Below, in pieces: positions 17,474 through 24,892 of a stretch of DNA of 64,000 nt. Below the pieces are notes generated by a model. The model ran no database searches. It was given only the letters and a program-made list of their open reading frames with translations, and was not told the DNA's origin. Source of the DNA: Paraglaciecola chathamensis S18K6 (GTDB lineage: Bacteria; Pseudomonadota; Gammaproteobacteria; Enterobacterales; Alteromonadaceae); contig BAEM01000022.1 of the NCBI GenBank assembly GCA_000314955.1, positions 186,001-250,000 of the forward strand, in the 5' to 3' direction. Each line of letters starts with the position of its first letter. The first letter of the stretch is position 1. The translations under genes and the position numbers were made by a program.

Positions 17474-19656
17474 TGAGTGTGTTTGATGGTGAGCTACAAA
17501 TACGCAAAATAAGACGTCGTGGTGGCATCGGTGGCGTTATATTTTCAGCCGTTGCTGTCGGTAGTAATCAACGTTTCGTCGTAAAAGCCAACCACCAAAT
17601 TGCTCGCTCCCCTAGCCTTTTTAAAGAGATGCACATCTGGCATGTAAAAGGCCAAGTCGAGCAAACACCTATCAAGTGGAAAGATGGCACCACAGCGATT
17701 GAGAAAACCATCACACCGACTAAAATGGACTTTGTTAAAGCCGCCCATGAAAACCTAAAGCGCTTATTGGCGGAGTCACCAGACTTTAAAGGTATTAGCG
17801 AGATCAAAGCGGAAAAGCTTGTCACCTTCTTTGGCGACACCCTGTACGACATAGCTCGAAATAAGGATATTAAACGTTTATTGCCAATTGTGGGTCAGGA
17901 AGTGGCTCAGCGAATCATTGATGGGCTAAACCAATACGAAAAACTAGGCGCACTACGTCTACTTGATGAGTTAGGCGTGCCACCTCATATCGGCGATTCG
18001 GTCATCACTATATGGGAACATCAAGCGTATGAACAGATCAGAAAGAATCCGTATTTCTTAACCGCATTCATGGCGGACTTATCGGCAATCGATGCCTACG
18101 CCCTAGACCGTCTAAAAATGAAAGATGATGCGCCTGAACGCCTTATCGCTTATGCAAAACAAGTGATGTTTAATGGCTTTAACTCAGGTAATACCTGCCT
18201 TGAAACATCTAAAGTAAAATATCAACTAAACCGTATGCTTGGCAAAGCACTTGGCACAAAGGCGTTTGACGAAGCTGTTGAACAAGGCGAATTGGAATTT
18301 CACGACAACCTTGTGCAAGTAAAAAGCATGGATATTGTTGAATCTTCGGTTGCCAACATCATCAAGCATTTAAGTGAACAATCGTTTAGCCAAGCCCTTG
18401 CTAAACGAGTTGATAGCGTTATCGACACCTTTGAGCTAGGCGTAGGCTTTTCACTAACGGAGCAACAACGAAATGCCGTCCTGCAATGCTGCACTCATTC
18501 TATCGCTCTACTCACGGGTGGTGCAGGGTGTGGTAAGACAACCGTGATAGAAGCCATTTGCTACACCCTAGAGAGCTTAAATCAAACTAAGCAAGTCATT
18601 CTCATGGCGTTAGCAGGAAAAGCCGCACAGCGCATTACAGAGGCGACAGGCAGAGAAGCAATGACCATAGCTGGCTTCATGCATAATGTAAAACCAGAAG
18701 ACATTGACAACGACGCGGTGATTATCGTCGATGAAGCCTCTATGGTGGATATTTTGTCGTTACTTAAGGTATTAAAGCGTGTACCAAAACGTGGGCGTAT
18801 TATTTTAACGGGTGACCAAGAGCAGTTGTCACCTGTCGGTGTTGGGCTTGGCCTACATGTGTTGGTCAACCTCCACTTGCCAAACCCACACTTAACCGTT
18901 GTTAAACGGCAGTCGGAAAGTTCTGGTATTCCAAACATTGCCTCTACGATCCGCAACTACCCATCAAACAAAATTGAAGTACCATTTACACCCTATCAAG
19001 GTTTAGGCAGTGGTGTTAGCTTTATCGATTGTGAGCCTAGCAACATTGAAGCAACGTGCATGAAAGTTTATCGAGAACTTGGCGGTGATGGCTCAAATGA
19101 TAGCGTTGTATTGCTTTCGTCCGTTAAGCACCAAGAAGGCGGCGTGGTTAATCTTAATAGTCATGTTTACGATGAGTTTGCCCTCGGTGAAAAGCTAACG
19201 CTAGAGCACACTGAGTTTGGCAATGTAAACCATAACATTGATGGCAGGCCACTTAAGGTTGGAGAGATGGTCATGTTCACTCGTAATGACTATAAAAAGG
19301 ATATTCGTAATGGCTCAGTTGGTAAAGTATTAAGCTTCGGTGATGAAGACGTAATCATTGACTTTGAAGGTAATATCGTTGTTCTAGCCCTTAACGATTT
19401 AGTCAATATAGAGCGAGCTTATGCGATGACCGTTCATAAGTCTCAAGGCTCTCAGTATGAGCGTGTCATTGTCGTAATTAAAAATAGCAGAAATATTGAT
19501 AGGCACTTGCTTTACACCGCAGCGACAAGAGCTAAAAAGCAAGCAATTTTCGTCGGTTGTCGATGTACATTTTATTCTGCATTACTGAAGTCTAATGCAT
19601 TAAATCGGCGAACCCTTCTCCACAACCACTTTGAACGTGTTGCAGATAATCGATAG
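17473..19656 (+). CDS. RecD2/TraI-like superfamily 1 helicase of the mobile element
   Basis: A 727-residue helicase. The N-terminal part has OB-fold and helix-hairpin-helix-like segments (ISEIKAEKLVTFFG, about 115). The SF1B core follows: Walker A LTGGAGCGKTT near residue 350, Walker B IIVDEASM near 420, the GDQEQLSPVG motif near 455, and the late motif AMTVHKSQGSQYERV near 650 with TAATRAKK after it. This order fits RecD2-type 5'-3' helicases rather than the RecBCD subunit. As the last gene of the recombinase operon it may unwind or replicate DNA during copy-out or strand-biased circularization; that role is inferred. A short gap (19657-19740) separates it from merR. Confidence 0.85.
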   Translation: MSVFDGELQIRKIRRRGGIGGVIFSAVAVGSNQRFVVKANHQIARSPSLFKEMHIWHVKGQVEQTPIKWKDGTTAIEKTITPTKMDFVKAAHENLKRLLAESPDFKGISEIKAEKLVTFFGDTLYDIARNKDIKRLLPIVGQEVAQRIIDGLNQYEKLGALRLLDELGVPPHIGDSVITIWEHQAYEQIRKNPYFLTAFMADLSAIDAYALDRLKMKDDAPERLIAYAKQVMFNGFNSGNTCLETSKVKYQLNRMLGKALGTKAFDEAVEQGELEFHDNLVQVKSMDIVESSVANIIKHLSEQSFSQALAKRVDSVIDTFELGVGFSLTEQQRNAVLQCCTHSIALLTGGAGCGKTTVIEAICYTLESLNQTKQVILMALAGKAAQRITEATGREAMTIAGFMHNVKPEDIDNDAVIIVDEASMVDILSLLKVLKRVPKRGRIILTGDQEQLSPVGVGLGLHVLVNLHLPNPHLTVVKRQSESSGIPNIASTIRNYPSNKIEVPFTPYQGLGSGVSFIDCEPSNIEATCMKVYRELGGDGSNDSVVLLSSVKHQEGGVVNLNSHVYDEFALGEKLTLEHTEFGNVNHNIDGRPLKVGEMVMFTRNDYKKDIRNGSVGKVLSFGDEDVIIDFEGNIVVLALNDLVNIERAYAMTVHKSQGSQYERVIVVIKNSRNIDRHLLYTAATRAKKQAIFVGCRCTFYSALLKSNALNRRTLLHNHFERVADNR

Positions 19657-19740
19657 GGTCACCGTTACAAATTTTACTATAACGATAAAAGCAGCATAGA
19701 TGTAAAATGAAATGAGAATTTACCAAAATTAGGCCATATT

Positions 19741-20139
19741 ATGCCAAACCGAACTATTAGCAAACTGGCAAAAGAAGTTGGGGTGAATGTCGAAACTATC
19801 CGCTTTTACGAGCGCGAAAGTTTAATTGAACAACCCGAAAAGCCAGAAACAGGCTACCGACATTACTCTGATGAAATAGTTAATAGAGTTAGATTCATTA
19901 AACGTACCCAAGAATTAGGTTTTTCTTTAAAAGAGATTGAGAATCTACTCAAATTAAACGACTCCCCATGCAGCCTAGTTCAAGATTTGGCTGAAGCCAA
20001 GCTAGAATCTGTTGCCGATAAGATAAGTGATTTAAAAAAGTTACAAATGGCGTTAACTGAATTGGTAGGTCTATGTCATTCTAATGCCGATAAAAATACT
20101 TGCCCAGTCATAGACTCACTTCAACCGAATTCGAAGTAA
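19741..20139 (+). CDS. merR: Mercury-responsive regulator MerR
   Basis: The 132-residue protein has the N-terminal MerR winged helix (ISKLAKEVGVNVETIRFYERE) and a dimerisation helix. It has three cysteines at 77, 112 and 121, spaced 35 and 9 apart exactly as the Hg(II) ligands Cys82/117/126 of Tn501 MerR. It should repress the mer promoter and, with mercury bound, untwist it to activate. It is transcribed in the same direction as merTPCA and lies upstream of their promoter, not divergently as in Tn21 and Tn501, so it needs its own promoter or readthrough from the helicase gene. Confidence 0.95.
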   Translation: MPNRTISKLAKEVGVNVETIRFYERESLIEQPEKPETGYRHYSDEIVNRVRFIKRTQELGFSLKEIENLLKLNDSPCSLVQDLAEAKLESVADKISDLKKLQMALTELVGLCHSNADKNTCPVIDSLQPNSK

Positions 20140-20149
20140 CAAAAAACTC

Positions 20150-20181
20150 TTGACTCCGTACCCAAGTACGGCGCTTATACT
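20150..20181 (+). promoter_or_regulatory. mer operator/promoter with over-long spacer
   Basis: TTGACT (-35) at 20150-20155 is followed by the dyad CCGTACCCAAGTACGG at 20156-20171 and then TTATAC at 20175-20180 (19-bp spacer) or TATACT at 20176-20181 (20-bp). The -35, dyad and long spacer closely match the MerR-controlled PmerT promoter of Tn501 and Tn21, whose 19-bp spacer is corrected by Hg-MerR. Confidence 0.93.
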
Positions 20182-20205
20182 CCAGTCAAGTTCAAAGACT
20201 GGAGT
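20179..20205 (+). promoter_or_regulatory. Hairpin covering the merT ribosome binding site
   Basis: ACTCCAGTC (20179-20187) and GACTGGAGT (20197-20205) form a perfect 9-bp stem with a 9-base loop at the expected start of the mer transcript. The 3' arm contains GGAG (20201-20204), the only good Shine-Dalgarno for the TTG start of merT at 20214. If the mRNA starts upstream of about 20179 the site would be masked. Confidence 0.5.
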
Positions 20206-20213
20206 ATGACAAA

Positions 20214-20558
20214 TTGAACCGAGATTCAAACTTACCTTTGATTAGTGGGGTAATTGCTGCCATTGGTGCAGGATTATGCTGTGCAGGACCGTTGGTTTTG
20301 CTTTTACTTGGCATTAGCGGTTCTTGGATAAGTAACCTAACGCTATTAGAGCCATACAGACCAGTCTTTATAGTTTTGGTTATTGCTGCATTTGCGTTCG
20401 CAGGCTGGAAAGTTCATCGACCTATCGAAAAATGTGAGCAAGGCACTGCATGTGCAATTCCAAAAACAAGAAAACGCAGACAAGTCACTTTTTGGGTATC
20501 AGCATTAGTCGCACTTGTCCTTGTGACGAGTAATTACTGGATTATTTGGTTTGTGTAA
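20214..20558 (+). CDS. merT: Mercuric ion transporter MerT
   Basis: MerT is an inner-membrane protein that takes Hg(II) from MerP and passes it inward to MerA. The 114-residue product has three hydrophobic segments. A Cys22-Cys23 pair lies in the first (GAGLCCAGP), and a second pair, Cys74 and Cys80, on the cytoplasmic loop (KCEQGTACAIP). The LLEPYRPVFI stretch is typical. The start is TTG at 20214, because the ATG at 20206 runs into a stop after three codons; GGAG lies nine bases upstream. It is first in merT-merP-merC-merA. Confidence 0.94.
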   Translation: MNRDSNLPLISGVIAAIGAGLCCAGPLVLLLLGISGSWISNLTLLEPYRPVFIVLVIAAFAFAGWKVHRPIEKCEQGTACAIPKTRKRRQVTFWVSALVALVLVTSNYWIIWFV

Positions 20559-20593
20559 GTTTTTGAAAAATATTTAATACGGAGAATATCATT

Positions 20594-20869
20594 ATGAAAA
20601 AATTAATAATTTGTTTATTACTTAGCGTGTCGGCGGCGTCTGTGGTTGCAAAAGAACAAACGGTTACGCTGGAAGTTCCTACCATGAACTGTGTGACCTG
20701 TCCGATTACCGTTAAAAAAGCGTTAGAAAACGTTGATGGGGTGAAACTCGCCAAAGTATCGTATGACACTAAATTAGCGTTGGTAACATTTGATGACGAA
20801 AAGGCCACCATCAAAGCACTCACTGATGCCACAACGAATGCGGGCTACCCATCCAAGAAAGTTAAATAG
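20594..20869 (+). CDS. merP: Periplasmic mercury-binding protein MerP
   Basis: MerP (91 residues) is a small heavy-metal-associated domain protein that binds Hg(II) in the periplasm and delivers it to MerT. A signal peptide (LIICLLLSVSAASVVA) is followed by the metal motif MNCVTCPIT with Cys33 and Cys36. CGGAGAAT sits just upstream of the ATG. Length and motif are normal for the family. Confidence 0.95.
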   Translation: MKKLIICLLLSVSAASVVAKEQTVTLEVPTMNCVTCPITVKKALENVDGVKLAKVSYDTKLALVTFDDEKATIKALTDATTNAGYPSKKVK

Positions 20870-21320
20870 TCTTAAGAAGAAACTACTGAATATAACCACG
20901 CGTTTCGGAGAAAAAGCAGGCGCTATTGGAGCGCTCGTATCCGCGATGGGGTGTGCGATGTGTTTCCCTGCAATTGCGAGTTTAGGCGCTGCAATTGGTA
21001 TGGGATTCCTGAGTCAGTGGGAAGGACTGTTTATCAATACCTTATTGCCCTTTTTTGCTTGGGTTGTACTTGTACTAAATGGTTTAGGGTGGCTGAGTCA
21101 TAAACAATGGCGACGAAGCGCCATCGGAATGATAGCTCCCGTCCTTTTACTATTGTCTTTGTACCCTTGGTTTAAATATGGGTGGAGTACATACGTTACC
21201 TATTCAGCACTGGGGTTAATGGTTTTGGTATCGCTGTGGGATATATTTTCACCTGCTTACCATCGCTGTGATGACACATGCGACACAACTGACAATATTG
21301 ACACTAAGGAGTTAAAATGA
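20838..21320 (+). CDS. merC: Mercury transporter MerC
   Basis: MerC is an additional inner-membrane Hg(II) uptake protein with four membrane segments. The recognisable part begins at about 20892 (RFGEKAGAIGALVSAMGCAMCFPAIASLG) and includes the Cys pair in GCAMCFP, LSQWEGLFI, and the SLWDIFSPAYHRC tail with extra cysteines. The start is uncertain. ATG at 20838 would overlap merP by 32 bases and give 160 residues; a CTG at 20886 after an AAGAAG would give the more usual length of about 144. The stop overlaps merA in ATGA. Confidence 0.88.
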   Translation: MRATHPRKLNSLKKKLLNITTRFGEKAGAIGALVSAMGCAMCFPAIASLGAAIGMGFLSQWEGLFINTLLPFFAWVVLVLNGLGWLSHKQWRRSAIGMIAPVLLLLSLYPWFKYGWSTYVTYSALGLMVLVSLWDIFSPAYHRCDDTCDTTDNIDTKELK

Positions 21321-22957
21321 TCAAGTTAAGTATTCAAGGCATGACATGCCCCAGTTGTGCACCAAAGGTTCACAATAAAATAATCAAACTAGATGGCGTA
21401 CTTGACGTGTCTGTCTCTTATGCTGAGAGTTTAGTCTCTATCACTCCATCAGAAGATTTTAACGTCCAGAGTGCGATTGACGCCCTAGAATCAGAGGGCT
21501 ACCAAGCTTATATAGAGGCGAATTCTTGTTATACATCTGATCAGTTTGTGTCAAATAAAAAAGATCTGCATGTTGCCATTATCGGCAGTGGTTCTGGCGC
21601 ATTCGCTTGTGCAACCAAGGCGGCTGAAGGTGGCGCAAAAGTTACCATCATTGAAGGAGCTGACGTTATAGGTGGCTGCTGCGTAAATGTTGGATGTGTG
21701 CCATCAAAAATATTGATCAGAGCCGCACAACTCGCAGAGCAGCAACGTAACAATCCATTTGAAGGTCTTGAAAATCACCAGCCACAATTAAATCGAGCCT
21801 TATTGTCGCAGCAACAATCGGCACGTGTTGAGGAGTTGAGACATGCTAAATACCAGAACATCTTAGATACAAACCCTTCCCTGAGTCTTATCAAAGGTTA
21901 TGCACGCTTTAAAAACGCCAACACACTGATTATTGATAAACCAGACGGTGATCAACAAGAAATTAGTGCGGATAGAATCTTAATTGCTACGGGATCTACT
22001 CCTACCATTCCAGCAATCAATGGATTGAACGATACGCCTTTTTGGACATCCACCGAAGCACTGTTTGCATCTGATTTACCAGAGCATTTGGTTGTTATTG
22101 GTTCATCGGTAGTAGCACTGGAAATTGCTCAGGCTTATCGTCGATTGGGTTCTGAAGTCACGGTGCTTGCAAGGCATACCTTACTGTATAGAGAAGACCC
22201 GCTGTTAGGTGAAGAGTTGGAGAAGTGCTTCAAAAAAGAAGGCGTCAATGTTCTTACCGATACGAGTGCCAATAACATTGCCCATGATGGTAAACACTTT
22301 ATTATCGATTCAAACAACGGTCGAATTACCTCTGACAAACTACTTGTATCTACGGGACGTCATGCAAACACTGAAAAGCTCAACCTAAAAGCTGCTGGTA
22401 TTCAAGTTACCGAGCTAGGCGAAGTAATGGTCGATGCAAAAATGCAAACGAATGTCGAAGGAATATATGCTGCTGGTGACTGTTCAAACATGCCACAATT
22501 TGTTTATGTAGCGGCAGCCGCAGGCAGCCGAGCAGGAACGAATATGACTGGTGGTGACGTGAGTTTAGATCTATCGACAATGCCTGCCGTTATTTTTACC
22601 GATCCCCAAGTAGCCACGGTAGGATTCACTGAAGCTCATGCGAAACAGCAAGATATCGATACGATAAGTCGGGTGTTACCAATGGAAAATGTGCCTAGAG
22701 CGCTAGCAAACTTTGAAACGGATGGATTTATAAAATTAGTTGCAGAGGAATCCACAGGTACGCTGATAGGCGCACAAATATTGGCTCATGAAGGTGGTGA
22801 GCTTATTCAAAGTGCAGCCATTGCCATTCACAATAAGATGACAGTTGCAGAACTAGCAGGACAACTATTTCCATACCTGACAATGGTAGAGGGATTGAAA
22901 CTATGCGCTCAAACCTTTCATAAAGACGTATCTGAATTATCCTGTTGCGCAGCTTAA
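21317..22957 (+). CDS. merA: Mercuric reductase MerA with N-terminal metal-binding domain
   Basis: MerA (546 residues) uses NADPH and FAD to reduce Hg(II) to volatile Hg(0) in the cytosol. Residues 1-70 are a MerP-like domain with GMTCPSC. An FAD Rossmann motif (VAIIGSGSGAFA) is near residue 86. The redox site reads GGCCVNVGCVPSK, so the active disulfide is Cys122/Cys127, and Cys121 stands where Thr is usual. NADPH- and dimer-domain motifs follow, and the C-terminal Cys543-Cys544 pair passes Hg to the site. No merB or merD is present, so this is a narrow-spectrum operon. Confidence 0.97.
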   Translation: MIKLSIQGMTCPSCAPKVHNKIIKLDGVLDVSVSYAESLVSITPSEDFNVQSAIDALESEGYQAYIEANSCYTSDQFVSNKKDLHVAIIGSGSGAFACATKAAEGGAKVTIIEGADVIGGCCVNVGCVPSKILIRAAQLAEQQRNNPFEGLENHQPQLNRALLSQQQSARVEELRHAKYQNILDTNPSLSLIKGYARFKNANTLIIDKPDGDQQEISADRILIATGSTPTIPAINGLNDTPFWTSTEALFASDLPEHLVVIGSSVVALEIAQAYRRLGSEVTVLARHTLLYREDPLLGEELEKCFKKEGVNVLTDTSANNIAHDGKHFIIDSNNGRITSDKLLVSTGRHANTEKLNLKAAGIQVTELGEVMVDAKMQTNVEGIYAAGDCSNMPQFVYVAAAAGSRAGTNMTGGDVSLDLSTMPAVIFTDPQVATVGFTEAHAKQQDIDTISRVLPMENVPRALANFETDGFIKLVAEESTGTLIGAQILAHEGGELIQSAAIAIHNKMTVAELAGQLFPYLTMVEGLKLCAQTFHKDVSELSCCAA

Positions 22958-22976
22958 TCGCTATCCCAAACAAGTT

Positions 22977-23006
22977 GGAGCTAGCGCTTACACTAGCTCC
23001 CTTTTT
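22977..23006 (+). terminator. Intrinsic terminator of the mer operon
   Basis: GGAGCTAG (22977-22984) and CTAGCTCC (22993-23000) form an 8-bp stem with an 8-base loop, followed by CTTTTT. It lies 20 bases after the merA stop and should end mer transcription before nrdB. Confidence 0.87.
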
Positions 23007-23008
23007 AT

Positions 23009-23431
23009 TCAACAATCATAGCAAACACCTTCTGTTACTCCTTATCTCAGACGTGTAATTTGGCAACGCTAAATTCAACTCTTCCCTAAGATACTGATAA
23101 ATCGCCCTATTATTTTCGATGAGATTTAACGCTACGGGATGAACTAAAACAGGCTAAATATGATAGTATAAAATAACGAATTGAACTTAGTAGGAAAGCC
23201 TACAAAAGCCTATTTTTGATAGCCTTTTTAATGATACTTATTTATACTGATAGAAAAAAATTTGAGGTTCAAGTTATGTTTGTGAAGAGTGCGAGAAATA
23301 ACAAGAGCTACAACCAACCCACCCACTAAGTGATACTAAAAAACACAAGACATAATAAAATTTAATCTTTTTTGAGCCCTTTAGCGTAACGCTAAAGGGC
23401 TAATTCAACTCAATATGGTCTGCTAACACTC
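23009..23431 (+). other. Gene-free junction between mer operon and nrdB
   Basis: No credible gene is seen in this 420-bp AT-rich stretch, which must contain the right end of the element and an nrdB promoter. A possible promoter is TTGATA (23216-23221), 17 bases, TATTTA (23239-23244). No NrdR-box-like sequence was found. An imperfect repeat is present: AACGCTAAATTCAACTC near 23076-23092, and AACGCTAA...AATTCAACTC near 23389-23410 with five extra bases. Confidence 0.5.
23375..23401. repeat. Perfect palindrome upstream of nrdB
   Basis: AGCCCTTTAGCG (23375-23386) and its exact complement (23390-23401) form a 12-bp stem with a 3-base loop, 30 bases before the nrdB start. T residues lie before the stem, not after it, so it is not a normal plus-strand terminator. 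It could be a leader-RNA structure, a protein site, or part of the element end. Confidence 0.7.
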
Positions 23432-24562
23432 ATGAAATACACAACGTTTAATCAAATCAATAACGACCCTTTGCATGAACCTATGTTTTTCGGCAATCCG
23501 GTCAACGTTGCCCGTTATGATCAACAAAAACACAGTATTTTTGAAAAACTTATCGAAAAACAAATCAGCTTTTTCTGGCGCCCTGAAGAAGTCGATGTCA
23601 GCAAAGACAGAGTGGATTTTCAAAAGCTGAGTGAATCAGAAAAGCACATTTTTATTTCTAATTTGAAGTACCAAACCTTGTTGGACTCTATTCAAGGTCG
23701 TAGCCCAAATATTGCCTTCTTACCGATTATCTCTATCCCTGAGCTAGAAACGTGGACTGAAACATGGTCATTTTTTGAAACCATTCACTCACGTTCATAT
23801 ACGCATATTTTGCGTAATTTATTTGGTGACCCAAGCAGCATATTTGCCGATATCGTGGAAAATGAACAAATCAAAAAACGCGCCGCTGATATTTCAAAAT
23901 ACTACGACGATTTGATTTTTTACACTCAGCTATGGCAAACCCTAGGCGAAGGTACCCACAACATTAATGGTGAAGAGCACGTGGTTACCATGCGCTCATT
24001 AAAGGTCAAACTGTTCTTGTGCATGAATTCAGTTAATGCGTTAGAAGCCATTCGTTTTTATGTGTCATTTGCCTGTACATTTGCCTTTGCAGAACGAGAA
24101 TTAATGGAAGGTAACTCAAAAATTATTCGCCTGATTTCTCGTGATGAAAACCTACATTTGACATCGACTCAGCACATATTAAACCTATGGGCTAAAGGAA
24201 AAGACGACCCAGAAATGGCTGAAATCGCCATTGAGTACAAACAACAAGCCACGGATATTTTCCTTGATGCAGTCAATCAAGAAAAAGAATGGGCAGAGTA
24301 CTTGTTCCAGAACGGTTCGATGATCGGTTTAAATAAAGATATTTTGTGCCAATACGTTGAGTTTATTGCCAACCACAGAATGTCAGCTATAGGCTTAGGT
24401 CAACCTTTTGATATTAAAAATAACCCCTTACCTTGGATGAACAACTACTTGAATTCAGACAATGTACAGGTTGCACCACAAGAGTCTGAAATCAGTTCAT
24501 ATCTTGTTGGCCAAATCGACTCAGAAGTAGGCAGTAACGACTTCGATGAGTTCGAGCTATAG
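23432..24562 (+). CDS. nrdB: Ribonucleoside-diphosphate reductase, beta subunit (class Ia)
   Basis: NrdB (376 residues) holds the diiron-tyrosyl radical cofactor that activates NrdA. Metal-ligand motifs include ETIHSRSY and RDENLHL; the radical tyrosine lies in SKYYDDLI, matching Tyr122 of the E. coli protein. The C-terminal tail ([21 protein letters not shown] region) is the part that docks on NrdA. It is intact and overlaps yfaE by one base, so nrdB-yfaE kept their coupling while nrdA was separated by the mobile element. Expression must now come from a local promoter or readthrough from the mer operon. Confidence 0.98.
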   Translation: MKYTTFNQINNDPLHEPMFFGNPVNVARYDQQKHSIFEKLIEKQISFFWRPEEVDVSKDRVDFQKLSESEKHIFISNLKYQTLLDSIQGRSPNIAFLPIISIPELETWTETWSFFETIHSRSYTHILRNLFGDPSSIFADIVENEQIKKRAADISKYYDDLIFYTQLWQTLGEGTHNINGEEHVVTMRSLKVKLFLCMNSVNALEAIRFYVSFACTFAFAERELMEGNSKIIRLISRDENLHLTSTQHILNLWAKGKDDPEMAEIAIEYKQQATDIFLDAVNQEKEWAEYLFQNGSMIGLNKDILCQYVEFIANHRMSAIGLGQPFDIKNNPLPWMNNYLNSDNVQVAPQESEISSYLVGQIDSEVGSNDFDEFEL

Positions 24563-24831
24563 TGTGCAAAAAAGTCACGGTTGTTGAACACGACCCAGAC
24601 GCCCCCAATGAGCAAACGATATCGTTTGCTCATAACAATCTTCTCGACTGCTTGCTCAACAATAATATTGCTAAAGAGTACCACTGCAAAGAGGGTTTTT
24701 GCGGTGCGTGTAGAACCCAGTTAGTTGAAGGCGAAGTAGAATACCTACTTGACCCACTCGCGTTTATCGACGACGGAGAAATATTGGCCTGCTGCTGTAA
24801 GCCCTTAGGTAATATAAAAATAAAGGCTTAA
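24562..24831 (+). CDS. yfaE: 2Fe-2S ferredoxin YfaE, NrdB cofactor maintenance
   Basis: This 89-residue plant-type ferredoxin has the Cys ligands in HCKEGFCGACRT and ILACCCKP. YfaE supplies electrons to rebuild the diferric-tyrosyl radical of NrdB. It starts with GTG inside TAGTG, overlapping the nrdB stop by one base, which indicates translational coupling. An extra Cys lies in ACCCKP. No odd features otherwise. Confidence 0.95.
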   Translation: MCKKVTVVEHDPDAPNEQTISFAHNNLLDCLLNNNIAKEYHCKEGFCGACRTQLVEGEVEYLLDPLAFIDDGEILACCCKPLGNIKIKA

Positions 24832-24892
24832 TCAAAAACCGCTGGACGCATTCTGAGACGGTCACTTATTAATGCGGATTGGTATTACTTAG

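Larger units (their letters stand above)
11421..23431. mobile_element. Integrative element (recombinase trio, helicase, mer cargo) between nrdA and nrdB
   Basis: nrdA, nrdB and yfaE normally form one operon; here about 12 kb separates nrdA from nrdB. The insert carries a six-gene recombination operon (11564-19656) and a complete mercury-resistance module (19741-22957). The recombinase order (about 400, 541 and 737 residues, then a small coiled-coil protein) resembles intA-tfp-intB-srap of strand-biased circularizing integrative elements, and more distantly gamma-mobile-trio and Tn554-type modules. That family assignment is from memory of gene architecture, not from alignment. Exact ends are not resolved: the coordinates given are the nrdA stop and nrdB start. 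One weak candidate is a 10-bp inverted repeat, AAGTATCATT at 11438-11447 and its complement at 23230-23239. Confidence 0.85.
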
